Assembly (NCBI GenBank): GCA_003142355.1
Contig: PLMF01000427.1
Coordinates: forward strand, 7,131 to 71,130
Reading direction: 5' to 3'
DNA length: 64,000 nt
Origin: Bryobacterales bacterium
GTDB lineage: Bacteria > Acidobacteriota > Terriglobia > Bryobacterales > Bryobacteraceae
The notes below the pieces were generated by a model. It worked only from the letters and a program-made list of their open reading frames with translations, searched no databases and was not told where the DNA came from. A program made the position numbers and the translations under genes. Below are positions 1 to 9,466 of this stretch, in pieces (the stretch's first letter is position 1; each line of letters begins with the position of its first letter).

Positions 1-47
1 TCGCCAAATTGGGGATCCCCACGGAACATAAGCGAAGGAAGCCCGAC

Positions 48-719
48 ATGAGAGAGGCAAAACGCTGGACGGAGGCTCAAACTACCGCGTTGCTGGGTGC
101 TCTCGGAGCGGACGCAACGATCGAGTCAATCGCGGCTCGCACGGGCCATAGCGTGAAATCCGTCCGTGCGAAGATTGCGCGGCTTGATTATGCGGTACAC
201 GAGGTTCATGGATTCGCCGTTTTCACGGTCAACAGTCTTGCAGACTTTCTTCGCGTGACACCACGACAGATTCGTCGTTGGAAGGAACGAGGCTGGCTCG
301 AAACGAAGGACCGCAGAATAACGGAGGAGTGCCTTGGACAGTTTCTGCGGGCGCATCCAGATCGGATTCCGTTTGACGGCCTCCGTCGGGAGGACCAGGT
401 TTTTCTCGTTGATCTTGGATTCCCTTGCCAGGAAGCGGCAACCTTCAAGAAGAATGTCCGCGAGATCCTGGACGGTATTGGTAGGCAAAGGAAACCACGG
501 CGGCCCCTTCGAAGGGACAACGTTACCGCGATAGATCTCGGCCGGAGCGAGGAGGGCACCGATGGCGGGGCACTCTTCCTTACTACGCCTCAAAGTATGC
601 GTCAGCAGCCTCTCGCCATTCCTCAAATGAAGGCCGGTGATCCGGATATTCGACAGGCCAGGTATCGTGACAATGCAACGCAAAGCTCCGCATCGCGTGA
701 TATGCCGGATGGTGGTTAA
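48..719 (+). CDS. DNA-binding protein with two helix-turn-helix-like segments
   Basis: The product is 223 aa from the ATG at 48, which has a purine-rich AAGGAAG stretch just upstream; the frame is also open to a TTG at 9 and may begin before the window. Residues ~5-50 (RWTEAQTTALLGALG, then SIAARTGHSVKSVRAKI) look like a SANT/Myb- or sigma-like helix-turn-helix. Residues ~60-100 (SLADFLRVTPRQIRRWKERGWL) look like a MerR/excisionase-type winged helix. It is probably a small DNA-binding accessory protein, with no exact family recognised. The last ~45 codons overlap the convergent gene at 583-1551 and are of low complexity, so the true 3' end may have been moved by a frameshift. Confidence 0.55.
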   Translation: MREAKRWTEAQTTALLGALGADATIESIAARTGHSVKSVRAKIARLDYAVHEVHGFAVFTVNSLADFLRVTPRQIRRWKERGWLETKDRRITEECLGQFLRAHPDRIPFDGLRREDQVFLVDLGFPCQEAATFKKNVREILDGIGRQRKPRRPLRRDNVTAIDLGRSEEGTDGGALFLTTPQSMRQQPLAIPQMKAGDPDIRQARYRDNATQSSASRDMPDGG

Positions 720-1551
720 CGTGAAAGCTCAAAGCTGCGAGCATCGGTCTCCGGCCGGCAATCGCGAGTGCATGCTCGATCACCCACTCGTTAAGGGAGC
801 AAACAGCTTCCTTGGATCCCACCGTGCCCAGCGCGGGACTGAAGCCGCCGTACCTCGCCGCCAATTCCTTGCAAACGACCCCAGAGGTTGGACCCTCGAG
901 GTCGAGCACCAATTCCATCCACAGACAAAACGCCATCAAGTCCGAGAATCCGTAGAGAAGCCTACTCCACTCCGCCTCAGATACCCCCCGAACTGAGTCA
1001 AGAACCTGCTGCGCCACGCTGTCGGGATTCGACAGTCGGGCCACGGCCGCGACCTCACACTGCCACTGCGCGTAGTCTGGAAAGTGTCGCGGCGGGGCAG
1101 CGCGCCAACGCTGGTCGATGTTCTCCCAGTGTGACCACGCCTTCATGAAACGTAGCGACATCGAAGAATAATAGCGGACCGCATCCAACCAGCCGGCCCG
1201 CTTCGCGCCGATGAAGACGTTCATCTCCGCCCACAGGCTGACATCCTGCCAAATCCTGGCGCCCGGGCCATCCCCATTCTTCACAGCAGCCTCGACGTCC
1301 GGCCAGATGCGCTCAAGGAGTCGAGGCGTTCTGGATTCCATCTCCTGCGCGACCATGGCCGGGATGCTTCCGGCCGCCTCGACGACAGCCCGTAACCATA
1401 GCGTGAACACCTGCCAGTCGGTGTATTCGTCGGCGGCTTCAGCCAGGCGCTTCCAGGGGACTCGCTTGGCCTGTTCCAAGGCGCGGCGCTCTGTCTGCTG
1501 GCGAACTCGGTCTATGAGGCTACCGCCGCGTTGATTCCGCTCCCTTGGCAT
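583..1551 (-). CDS. Hypothetical protein, 322 aa
   Basis: This is a 322-aa soluble, mostly helical protein rich in Trp and Glu, without signal peptide or membrane segment. I chose the ATG at 1551; a TTG three codons upstream is also open, and neither has a clear ribosome binding site. Composition and length argue for a real gene rather than a shadow. I recognise no family motif. It converges on the HTH gene, overlapping its 3' end by 137 bp, and its position in a variable segment beside a BREX locus suggests accessory content. Confidence 0.6.
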   Translation of the reverse strand: MPRERNQRGGSLIDRVRQQTERRALEQAKRVPWKRLAEAADEYTDWQVFTLWLRAVVEAAGSIPAMVAQEMESRTPRLLERIWPDVEAAVKNGDGPGARIWQDVSLWAEMNVFIGAKRAGWLDAVRYYSSMSLRFMKAWSHWENIDQRWRAAPPRHFPDYAQWQCEVAAVARLSNPDSVAQQVLDSVRGVSEAEWSRLLYGFSDLMAFCLWMELVLDLEGPTSGVVCKELAARYGGFSPALGTVGSKEAVCSLNEWVIEHALAIAGRRPMLAALSFHVNHHPAYHAMRSFALHCHDTWPVEYPDHRPSFEEWREAADAYFEA

Positions 1552-1666
1552 AACGTTCAATGCCGAACTGTTCTATTCTGCACCAGAATGTACCCAAAAT
1601 GCTCGGGGGGTTCATGTCTGATTTTTGCAGTAGACACGATGTGGACCAAAAAGGAAGTGGATCAGA

Positions 1667-2338
1667 ATGCTGTTCCAAAGTAGACGCGCGAGAACCGGCT
1701 GGGTAAAGGGACTGGCGGGGTATTGGAGAGAATTGCTGTTCTGGATGCTCCTGTTGCCGGCCTTCGGGGCGCTTGGCTCGATCCGACCTCGTGGACAAAT
1801 CGCCGGGCTGATTGAGGCGTGTGCCTTTCTGCTGGTCGCGGTTTCAGCTACTGGCAGGCTCAAAAGCCTCGGGCTCGAATTCGCGAATTGGAATCGAATA
1901 GGCAGCAGAGCCGCCACAGTATGCGTCGTAGCGGGTCTCCTTGCGGGCAGCTCCATTGTTTCGGTCGCAAGCCTCTCGCAGCAACCCCTGGGAACCGAGA
2001 GCGGGTGGAACAGGGCGGTGTTGGCCATTGCACTCGGGCCGGTTCTGGAGGAAGTGATCTTCAGGGGCTATCTATTTACGGCAGCTCTTCTGCTCACCCG
2101 GCGCCTGTCCCCGTCGAGATCGGCTGCCTATTCGATCATCGGGGTAGCCTTGGTCTTCTCGATTGCGCACCTCACGACCGCCGGGACAACGGCGCTCCAG
2201 CTTTGTTGTATTATGCTTACGGGCTGTCTGTACGGTTGGGTCCGAATCCGATATCGATCGACCGCGGCTGCTGCTCTCGCCCACGCAGCATACAACCTGG
2301 CGCTCTACCTCAGCTACTGGAGCGGCCTTTCGCGCTGA
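1667..2338 (+). CDS. CPBP (CAAX-like) family intramembrane metalloprotease
   Basis: This 223-aa polytopic membrane protein carries the CPBP/Abi signature. Motif 1 is EEVIFR (in LEEVIFRGYLF, ~residue 128), motif 2 is FSIAH (~160) and motif 3 is HAAYN near the C-terminus, giving the paired glutamates, histidines and asparagine of the presumed metal site. About six hydrophobic segments surround the motifs. Family members are related to eukaryotic Rce1 prenyl-protein proteases; bacterial ones are linked to bacteriocin immunity or protein processing, and the substrate here cannot be told. The ATG at 1667 follows AAGGAAG about 10 nt upstream. It stands alone between two unrelated units. Confidence 0.85.
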   Translation: MLFQSRRARTGWVKGLAGYWRELLFWMLLLPAFGALGSIRPRGQIAGLIEACAFLLVAVSATGRLKSLGLEFANWNRIGSRAATVCVVAGLLAGSSIVSVASLSQQPLGTESGWNRAVLAIALGPVLEEVIFRGYLFTAALLLTRRLSPSRSAAYSIIGVALVFSIAHLTTAGTTALQLCCIMLTGCLYGWVRIRYRSTAAAALAHAAYNLALYLSYWSGLSR

Positions 2339-2397
2339 CCCGCTGCCCGGTGGGAACAGTGTACCATCCCGGTGATCCGTTTGTTGTCGCCTTACGT

Positions 2398-2427
2398 TGA
2401 CAGCGTATCTGTTGACAGTGTAGATTG
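2398..2427 (+). promoter_or_regulatory. Direct repeat TTGACAGYGTA ahead of the toxin-antitoxin-like operon
   Basis: TTGACAGCGTA (2398-2408) and TTGACAGTGTA (2412-2422) form a tandem pair with a 14-bp period, ending 30 nt before the TTG start at 2452. The second copy could act as a -35 box, but its -10 partner (GATGAT at 17 bp) is poor. Because the operon encodes an Xre-type repressor, the pair is a plausible autoregulatory operator. The repeat is seen directly; the role is inferred. Confidence 0.4.
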
Positions 2428-2451
2428 TCTCTGAGATGATGGAGGTGGCTT

Positions 2452-2919
2452 TTGATTCCGGCATTTGACCCCAGCACGGGCGCGTTACCCCCGGGGAATC
2501 ATCAGGCAACAGTGGAGCACATCCGGAAGCGCCTCGGTTTCACGCCCCGTCGTCGGTGGTTGTTAAAGGGGCTCCGCGCCGCCATCGAGGCTTTTTGGGC
2601 GGCCGGAATTGAGGAGATCTACATCGACGGCAGTTTTTGCACGGAGAAGCCGGATCCCGGTGATGTCGACGGCTATTGGGTTGAGCCAGACGAGGGCGTC
2701 TATGATCGCATCGATCCGTACTGGATCGACTTTGAGCCGGTCTTGGTTCCGCATCTGCGGAAGTGGAAGTGGAGAATGTGGGCCGACTACGGCGTTGAGT
2801 TTTTCATCCATCCGGCGATGCAGGCGACGCCGGAGTTGGGATTTCCGGAGTTCTTTCGACAGGACCGCGATGGTCAACCTCGCGGCGTGATTCAAGTGGT
2901 GAAGGCGGTACGAGCATGA
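2452..2919 (+). CDS. Nucleotidyltransferase-like protein (DUF6932-like), possible TA partner
   Basis: This 155-aa protein has the minimal nucleotidyltransferase pattern GSFCTEKPDPGDVD at ~residues 59-72 (GS, then KP and D-x-D), where the aspartates would bind metal. The TTG start at 2452 is chosen because GGAGG lies at 2441-2445, with no in-frame ATG nearby. Its stop overlaps the start of the Xre gene (ATGA at 2916-2919), so the two are translationally coupled. Such nucleotidyltransferase-fold proteins paired with a small regulator are common in toxin-antitoxin or abortive-infection modules. Which partner is toxic is not visible. Confidence 0.65.
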   Translation: MIPAFDPSTGALPPGNHQATVEHIRKRLGFTPRRRWLLKGLRAAIEAFWAAGIEEIYIDGSFCTEKPDPGDVDGYWVEPDEGVYDRIDPYWIDFEPVLVPHLRKWKWRMWADYGVEFFIHPAMQATPELGFPEFFRQDRDGQPRGVIQVVKAVRA

Positions 2920-3326
2920 TCAAGAGCGACGCGCAACGAGACCGGACCCTGGCGCAGATCGAGGGCTTCCGGCGAGCACTCGCGAAGGCGGAGCAGGAGA
3001 AGCCAGGCAAACGCTCCGCCGCGATCCTCGGAAGCTACGAGGGCATGATCCGGCAACTCGAAGACGAATTGCGCGAATACGATCAGTTGAAGTCTGGCGA
3101 ATTGGCTCTGCCGCATGTGGAGCGGCTCGATCAAATCACCCCGTTCGTCGCAAGACTCCGAATCGCCAAGGGCGTGTCACAAACGGAACTGGCCCGGCGA
3201 CTGGGCGTGAGCAAGCAAGTTATCAGTCGGTATGAGGAGAGCGACTATCAGACGGTCGCGATTGTTCGGCTCCAGGAAATCCTGGATGCGATTGGGATCA
3301 AGACAGTGGTTACCCTCAGCGCGTGA
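2916..3326 (+). CDS. Xre-family helix-turn-helix regulator, probable antitoxin
   Basis: This 136-aa protein has an N-terminal helical, charged segment (~1-55, possibly coiled coil) and a C-terminal HTH_3/Cro-C1 domain at ~70-130 (RIAKGVSQTELARRLGVSKQVISRYE), the layout of HigA/Xre antitoxins. It overlaps the upstream gene by 4 bp. It probably neutralises or represses its partner and may bind the direct repeat at 2398-2427. It is the last gene before the 3' end of the convergent BREX operon. Confidence 0.8.
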   Translation: MIKSDAQRDRTLAQIEGFRRALAKAEQEKPGKRSAAILGSYEGMIRQLEDELREYDQLKSGELALPHVERLDQITPFVARLRIAKGVSQTELARRLGVSKQVISRYEESDYQTVAIVRLQEILDAIGIKTVVTLSA

Positions 3327-3484
3327 ACTGTTGGCACGGGCCGCCGCCAAGGGTAACGACTGAACTCCGATCAGTGTTCTTTTCATTAACTCCCAACAGA
3401 ATTAGTCAATTAGAGTGATGTCGTGTTCTATGCGTCAGTTGTGAGAAACTCCGGGAGGGTATTGCGGCGGACTGTGATTCATGT

Positions 3485-5566
3485 TCAGACAGTGTTCCGA
3501 TACTCAAGCCGCGATGCTCGTGCGACTTCGACCGAGGCCCGATCATGAAGCCGTGAAAGTAGCGACTCCTTTTCTAGCTTCGGCGGCAGGCATTCATGAA
3601 ACTTCCAACGGGGCAATTGGTCCAGACGGGTCGGATCGACCAGCGATTCGGCGCGGATCCACTCACGAATCCGATCCAGCGGAATACGGCCTTCGAGCGT
3701 CACGCTGAAGTTGTCGAAGCGCACCGTGCCGAGCCATGAGGCAGCCAGTTCAAAGTTGGCGTTCAGGCCGGCGAAGGTCCACCAGGTCACCCGCGCGCGG
3801 TCAGAGTCGATCTCGACCACTGTCGCATCGGGGGCCACCGCCGGCGCATTCTCCCGAGCCGAGGCGATCTGGTCCTTTGCGCGTTTCGACCACCACGAGC
3901 GCGCATCTGAATCGAGGAGGACTGTGCGGACGGCCTGGCAGAGTCTGTTCGATAGCGGCCTGCTCTCTCCGAGCCAGCGCGATTTCCCGAGCTCGTCGGC
4001 GGGGGTGACTTGCGCGGTCTGATGCTCCCAATCTATGTGGCCCACCTGCCATGAGCGGCCCGCAAGCGACAGAATGACGGGGCCACGTCGTTGATCTTCA
4101 TGGAATGAGATCGGATGAACGGCACCGATCTCTTTCGTCCCCCAAAACACCGTGAACAACGGGAGGCTATCGAAGATCGAAAGCAAGGTGATGTAGTGCT
4201 TTGCACCGTACAGACGTTCCGCTTGATCCCCGACCATGAGGAGACCGGAATCCGACGCCAGCAGGCGCATCTCCAGCATGTGCCGGATGATGTCGGCGCA
4301 AGCCGCTTCGTTAAGGCTGGCCGACGTGACCAAGCCCGCGAGCGCTGAGAGAATCCTGTTCTCGGGGATGGCGCCTTGTTGCAGGAGCAACGCCAGCACC
4401 TGTTGGGCAAACAGGTGGTACGGAACGGCCGGCGGCTTGATGGGCTCGACGTAACCCTGTCTCCACAGCTCCACCAGCGCCGCAGCCTGTAGCAGCGATT
4501 CCGGCGATGTCGTCAGGAACAGGCAATTGCGCTTCGTTCCGCTCCGTCTCCCCGTGCGTCCCAGCCGTTGCAGGAAGGATGCGACCGTCGCGGGCGCGTC
4601 AATCTGGATGACCCGATCCAAGTCCCCCACATCGATTCCGAGTTCCAGCGTGCTGGTCGCCACGATGACGCAATCGCGTCCCTCTCGGAACGCGCGCTCC
4701 GCGTCGTGCCTCTCCCCGACGCTCAGAGAGCTGTGAGAAACGAACGTCGGCACGCCTTCGGAACGCAAGAGGGCGGCCAACTCTTCCGTCCGGGCACGGC
4801 TGTCGCAGAACACTAGCCGCTTTTCGCCGGCGTAAAGGAGCTTCAGGACGGTGGCGGCATTCTGGATATTGCCGACGTAATCGATTGTGACGTCCGCTGC
4901 TGACGGCGCTAGAGCCGGCGGCGCAATTACGACGCCATCCGCATCTGAACCCGCCACGAGCCATTGGAGCAACTCTGCTGGATTCCCGACTGTTGCGGAC
5001 AAACCGATGCGTTGTAGTGGATGCCCAGCGAGCCTGACGATCCGGTCCAACACGGCGAGCAGGTGCCAGCCGCGGTCATCGCCAGCGAAAGCGTGGATCT
5101 CATCGACCACTACCACCTTGGCGGACCCAAAGAAATACGGCTTGTCCGTCCGGTTCGAGATCAGCAAAGCTTCGAGACTCTCGGGCGTCGTGAGCAGGAT
5201 ATCCGGCGGCTCCGCCAGGATGCGCGACTTTACCGCCTGGCTGACGTCCCCGTGCCAGAGGCCGCAACTGCGGCCCACCAGCCCGGCATAGTACGAAAGC
5301 CGCTCTTCCAGGTTGTTCAGCAAGGCCCGGATCGGGCACACGTACAGAACGCTGAGACCTTGCCAATCCTCGACGAGCATTCGTGATAGCAGGGGGAACA
5401 CAGCGGCCTCGGTCTTCCCGCCAGCCGTCGGCGCCAGTAGGAGACAATGCCTTCCATCGAGAACCGGCGTGATCGCCTGCTCTTGAAGTGCGCGCAGTTC
5501 GCGCCACCCGAGCGAGTTCACGATGTGGTGCTGGAGCGAGGCGTGTAGCCGGTCGAATGCCGTCAC
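3485..5566 (-). CDS. brxHI: BREX-2 helicase BrxHI (DEAD/DEAH box)
   Basis: This is a 693-aa superfamily 2 helicase. Motif I is APTAGGKTEA (~residue 44), motif II is DEIH (VVVDEIHAFAGDD), SAT is in LSATVG, and motif VI is QRLGRTGR. A ~250-residue C-terminal Lhr-like region follows. It is the last gene of the six-gene BREX-2 operon, starting with GTG at 5566 that overlaps the brxD stop (GTGA at 5563-5566). In type 2 BREX systems BrxHI is the helicase needed with the Pgl proteins to block phage replication; its exact substrate is unknown. Family identity rests on both motifs and context. Confidence 0.88.
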   Translation of the reverse strand: MTAFDRLHASLQHHIVNSLGWRELRALQEQAITPVLDGRHCLLLAPTAGGKTEAAVFPLLSRMLVEDWQGLSVLYVCPIRALLNNLEERLSYYAGLVGRSCGLWHGDVSQAVKSRILAEPPDILLTTPESLEALLISNRTDKPYFFGSAKVVVVDEIHAFAGDDRGWHLLAVLDRIVRLAGHPLQRIGLSATVGNPAELLQWLVAGSDADGVVIAPPALAPSAADVTIDYVGNIQNAATVLKLLYAGEKRLVFCDSRARTEELAALLRSEGVPTFVSHSSLSVGERHDAERAFREGRDCVIVATSTLELGIDVGDLDRVIQIDAPATVASFLQRLGRTGRRSGTKRNCLFLTTSPESLLQAAALVELWRQGYVEPIKPPAVPYHLFAQQVLALLLQQGAIPENRILSALAGLVTSASLNEAACADIIRHMLEMRLLASDSGLLMVGDQAERLYGAKHYITLLSIFDSLPLFTVFWGTKEIGAVHPISFHEDQRRGPVILSLAGRSWQVGHIDWEHQTAQVTPADELGKSRWLGESRPLSNRLCQAVRTVLLDSDARSWWSKRAKDQIASARENAPAVAPDATVVEIDSDRARVTWWTFAGLNANFELAASWLGTVRFDNFSVTLEGRIPLDRIREWIRAESLVDPTRLDQLPRWKFHECLPPKLEKESLLSRLHDRASVEVARASRLEYRNTV

Positions 5567-6870
5567 AGGCGCAACTCGATATCGTCCACCGTCGCCACGG
5601 CCCGCTCCTGGTCGCTCAGCTCGGCGTCGACGACGGTCAGGGCGTAATCGCGGCGCGGGTCGAAATCCGGATGGACGTCAATTCGGTCCAGAACGTCGCC
5701 CACCAGCTTCTTGAGGAACAATCGCGGTGCCAGTCCCACATGGCCACCCAGCCGCCCAGCGAGCGCTTTGGCCAGCAACTCCAGGTAGGCATCGTCAGCA
5801 ACGGTGTGAATGCGCCCGCCGTTTGGGATACCGTCCGCATAGAGGTCCCGAACCTTCCTCCCGACCTCGACCAACTCACGTAAATCGAAGTTCCGGAGGC
5901 GAACCTGCGGTGCCCGAGGATTGTCGAAGCGGGGATTGGACCCGAAATCCGCATGCAAGCGTTGCGCCAGCGGCGGCAGTCTCTGCACGCCTTGAGGGCC
6001 GTCGAAGAATGCTGGCGTTCCAGTAATAACAAGATACAGGCCAGGAAAGCGGCCGCCGAGCAATTCGTCGATCAACTGCCGCAACGCGTTCAACGCCTTT
6101 TCCCGAACATCGCCGCGAACCCGCTGAAGCGTTTCCACCTCATCGAGCACCAACACCAGGCCGGCGAAGCCCGCGTCGCGAAGCATGATCAATAGGCCCT
6201 GGAGGAAGCACAACGCGCTGAAATGATCGATCTCGCCTTTGATGCCCGCGGTCCGTTTCGCAGCCGCCGCAACATTCGGCTGACCGGAGACCCATGCCAG
6301 GAGCGCCTCGGCGGTGGCATTCTCTCCCGCCGCTACTGCCGCACGATATCCACGGAGCGCCGCTGAGAACGCCGGCGCAAGTTCCGTAATCGCCGCCAGC
6401 CGCTTCTCAATCAGTTCATTGGTGCGGGCCACCAACACGGCGGCGTCCTGCCCGCTTACGTCGCCGGCTGCCAGCAGGTCCTCCTCCAAGGCGTATACCC
6501 ACGCATCCACGATGCTGCGGAATGCGGCCTGCTCCTTATCGGATGTGGAGAGGCGTTCCATCAACCTTCGGTACACGGTTTCCAGCCGGTGCAGCGGCGT
6601 TTCCGTCTCGCTGATCTGCACCTCGGAGACGGCGAAACCGGCGCGCTTGGCGCGCTCCTCCACCCATCGTGCGAAGAAGGTCTTGCCGCTGCCGTATTCG
6701 CCGCGGACGGCCTTGAACCGACCGTTGCCCGCCCGCACCGAATCGAGTTCTTCGTCAATCGCGGATTCGAACCGCTCCATCCCGACCGCCAACAGATCGA
6801 GCCCACGCCTGGGCACGGTGCCGGCGCGAAGCGCGTCGATAATGTCACTGCGGCGCTGAGGACTCACCAT
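5563..6870 (-). CDS. brxD: BREX ATP-binding protein BrxD
   Basis: This 435-aa P-loop ATPase has Walker A GEYGSGKT (~residues 57-64) near the N-terminus and a Walker B-like LVLVLDEVETLQ around residue 230, matching BrxD ATP-binding proteins of BREX types 2 and 3. It lies 4 bp downstream of pglZ and overlaps brxHI by 4 bp, so the three are tightly coupled. It is expected to be a cytoplasmic AAA-type component of the defence complex. The catalytic motifs look intact. Confidence 0.88.
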   Translation of the reverse strand: MVSPQRRSDIIDALRAGTVPRRGLDLLAVGMERFESAIDEELDSVRAGNGRFKAVRGEYGSGKTFFARWVEERAKRAGFAVSEVQISETETPLHRLETVYRRLMERLSTSDKEQAAFRSIVDAWVYALEEDLLAAGDVSGQDAAVLVARTNELIEKRLAAITELAPAFSAALRGYRAAVAAGENATAEALLAWVSGQPNVAAAAKRTAGIKGEIDHFSALCFLQGLLIMLRDAGFAGLVLVLDEVETLQRVRGDVREKALNALRQLIDELLGGRFPGLYLVITGTPAFFDGPQGVQRLPPLAQRLHADFGSNPRFDNPRAPQVRLRNFDLRELVEVGRKVRDLYADGIPNGGRIHTVADDAYLELLAKALAGRLGGHVGLAPRLFLKKLVGDVLDRIDVHPDFDPRRDYALTVVDAELSDQERAVATVDDIELRL

Positions 6871-6874
6871 ACGC

Positions 6875-9466
6875 TTATTCCAAGCCGAACTGCTTCTTCA
6901 GCAGATCGATATCCAGCCGGACTGTCTCCGAATCATCCACCGATACCACAGGATACCCATCCACGTTCAGCACCCGCTCGAAATTGGATAGGAATCCATC
7001 GATCCGGAACTGAGGCAGGTCCACCCGCTGCGCCAGCGCGGGTTTCATCAAAACTCCATTGCGCGCCGCCAATGCGCGAAGCGCCTGCTCCGCGCGCGCC
7101 CCATCGAGACGTCCTCCCGCGATCCGCATCTGCTCGGCGAACGCGGGGCCATTCAACAACTCCCGGACCCAATCGCGCTCGATACCAGCAACGCCTTCGA
7201 AGAGCGGCTCCGCCCGACGGGCTTTTGGCTTGGCGGTAGGTTCGGCGGGAAGCACCCCCCCGGCGTACCACCACAGTGGCACATTCTCGACGGTTTTAGC
7301 CCAACCCTCAGGCCCCTTCGCGGCAGGTGAGATCGCGGCCAGCGGCGCGAGGCATTCCTGGGGCGTCGCACCACCGTGATAGCCCAGCTTTCGCGACGGC
7401 GTGTACCGAACCACTTCGGTGGCGAGCGCCACTACGCCTCCGCCCTCTTCCAGGACGCGGCGTCCGGCAAGCAGGACTTCATCTTCCCCAGGGGCGCCTT
7501 CCTCGGGGAAGCGGTAGCGATCGGCGGAGCCGGAGCGCCGCATCACGGCGCCGCGATCCATTACGTGGCCGTGATCGCTCGCAAAGATCACGGCTCGCCC
7601 GGCCGTTTCGGCCTCGGCGAGGAGCGCTCGCAGGACCGGGACCTGGCTCAACGACCAATGGAACGTGCGCTGGTCCGGCCCATCGAGTGAATCGTCTACC
7701 ACGTTGATCACTACGCCCACCACGCGCCGCTGAGGGTTGCGAATCTCCTTGCGAGTAGTCTCCCCCGCCAACTCGTCCTTGTGGAAGAGAACGGGCGGAT
7801 AGCCGCTGCGCGACGCGCCCATCAATGCCGGATTCTCCGCGAATCCGCGCCTCTCGACTTCCTGACCACCAGAAGCGAGTTTGCCGCAAAGCAGGCTGGC
7901 CCGCGAGAACCCTGTCATGGAAGGCAGCGCGGAAAGGCCCGGCGGCAGCGGTTGGCCTTCCCGCCAACTCCAGAGTTGCGCACCGGCCTGGACCAATTCC
8001 TGGCTAAGTTCGCGCCACACCGCAATGCTCATTCCGTCCATCAGAATCAGCAGAACACGGTCTTTCGCCCACGGCGCCACCACGCGTTCGAGCACGCGCT
8101 CCACCGGTATCACAGTATCGCCGAAAGAATCGCGCTGCACCGCATCGGCCAGCTGGCGGCCGAAAACCAAGTTCTCCTCGTCGCGGCGCCGCGCCGCGCG
8201 CTCGCACAAAGCTGCCCAGCTTCGGGCCGTTCCTTCCGGTTCGTCGCCAGCGGTAATCGCCTGGCGCGCCCAGTCCACCCACGCACCGTGCTCCACATAG
8301 CGCGACACCGACTCCGCCCAGTCCTTCGCCGGATTGGACGAAGTGGCCAGCCAGCGAGCCAGGCGCGCGGCCATGCGGGCGCGCTCGGTCCAGGAGCGCT
8401 CGCGCGCGGACCAGCGAGCTAATTCGTGCGATTCCACCTCGCGCAAGCACCGCTCGAATTCGGGTGGACCGGCCTGGAGGCCCACCCCACTGAACCGCTC
8501 CAGCCGCTGCGCGAACCCGGCAACCGACCATTTGCCCAACCACGCCAGCGGCAGCGCACCGATCTTCTCCAGGATGCGGTCCGCCTCGCCGACTTCATTC
8601 AGCACCGTGGCAATATCGCCCGCTGCGGCGCGTGCGGCGGCCCACTGTTCGGCAGCTTCGTTCCAGACACGCTGTGCCTGGGCGGATATCGTCCGCCCGC
8701 CGGCGAACTGCTCCAGCCGGCCCGAGGCCTGCGCCAGGACCACCCGTTCCTGGGCGTCCTGCCGTTCCTGGCGCAACACGCCGAGAGCCAGTCCGAGCGC
8801 CATGGCCTGCTGGCCGTAGCCAGAGTCCAGGCACCCGGCGAAGGCGATGGCCCAGTCCCCCAGCGATCCGGCCATCCAGTCCACCAGCAGCCCCTTAAGC
8901 TCATCGCCGAGCGCGCGCCACCGCGCGCACGCGGCGGCATCCTGCGCCCATTCGAGCCATTTGCGGGCGTCCGGCCGGGCTTCGTCCACGCCCAGCCGGT
9001 TCCCGATCACCACGCGCCAGACGGATTCCGCGGTCAGCACGCCAGCGGGCGCAGGATCGGGGTTCGTCGCTCCGAGCGCCTCCACTGCGGCATCGGCCAA
9101 GGCTGCCTTGCCGAGCAACGACCCATCGAACGTGCGCGCGTTGAACCGGCTGCGCAGCAGGTCCCACGGCTCCACTCGAAGCAGGCGGTGGCGTAGCAGA
9201 CGCGCCTCGACGTCGGCCCCCAGGTCCGTCAACTCCAGCGGCGTTACCAGCACGAACCAGTTGGAACCCCGTACGGCAAGTTGTTCCCTGGCAGCGAGCA
9301 CGGAATCGCACTGCGCCACGGGCACTCGTACGCTGTCGAGCGTAACCTCAGCCGGGCCCTGCCAGCGCGTTTCGCTATGTACGCCGATAGCTGCCGGGGC
9401 AGAACCCTTCTCCCGAGCGGCCCTCCAACGCGGAGCAATGAGCGAAAGCAAGCTGGCTTCCGTCAT
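6875..9466 (-). CDS. pglZ: BREX-2 phosphatase-domain protein PglZ
   Basis: This 863-aa protein belongs to the alkaline-phosphatase-superfamily PglZ group. A metal-site aspartate sits in LLILMDGMS (~residue 465) and the downstream metal motif is FASDHGHVMDRG (~640). The ATG at 9466 overlaps the pglY stop as ATGA (9463-9466); nine further codons are open upstream but lie inside pglY. PglZ is the hallmark gene of all BREX types; its phosphodiesterase or nuclease activity has been proposed but the target is not settled. A G7 tract (C7 at 7255-7261 on the plus strand) lies in the coding region and could be a slippage site. Confidence 0.92.
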   Translation of the reverse strand: MTEASLLSLIAPRWRAAREKGSAPAAIGVHSETRWQGPAEVTLDSVRVPVAQCDSVLAAREQLAVRGSNWFVLVTPLELTDLGADVEARLLRHRLLRVEPWDLLRSRFNARTFDGSLLGKAALADAAVEALGATNPDPAPAGVLTAESVWRVVIGNRLGVDEARPDARKWLEWAQDAAACARWRALGDELKGLLVDWMAGSLGDWAIAFAGCLDSGYGQQAMALGLALGVLRQERQDAQERVVLAQASGRLEQFAGGRTISAQAQRVWNEAAEQWAAARAAAGDIATVLNEVGEADRILEKIGALPLAWLGKWSVAGFAQRLERFSGVGLQAGPPEFERCLREVESHELARWSARERSWTERARMAARLARWLATSSNPAKDWAESVSRYVEHGAWVDWARQAITAGDEPEGTARSWAALCERAARRRDEENLVFGRQLADAVQRDSFGDTVIPVERVLERVVAPWAKDRVLLILMDGMSIAVWRELSQELVQAGAQLWSWREGQPLPPGLSALPSMTGFSRASLLCGKLASGGQEVERRGFAENPALMGASRSGYPPVLFHKDELAGETTRKEIRNPQRRVVGVVINVVDDSLDGPDQRTFHWSLSQVPVLRALLAEAETAGRAVIFASDHGHVMDRGAVMRRSGSADRYRFPEEGAPGEDEVLLAGRRVLEEGGGVVALATEVVRYTPSRKLGYHGGATPQECLAPLAAISPAAKGPEGWAKTVENVPLWWYAGGVLPAEPTAKPKARRAEPLFEGVAGIERDWVRELLNGPAFAEQMRIAGGRLDGARAEQALRALAARNGVLMKPALAQRVDLPQFRIDGFLSNFERVLNVDGYPVVSVDDSETVRLDIDLLKKQFGLE

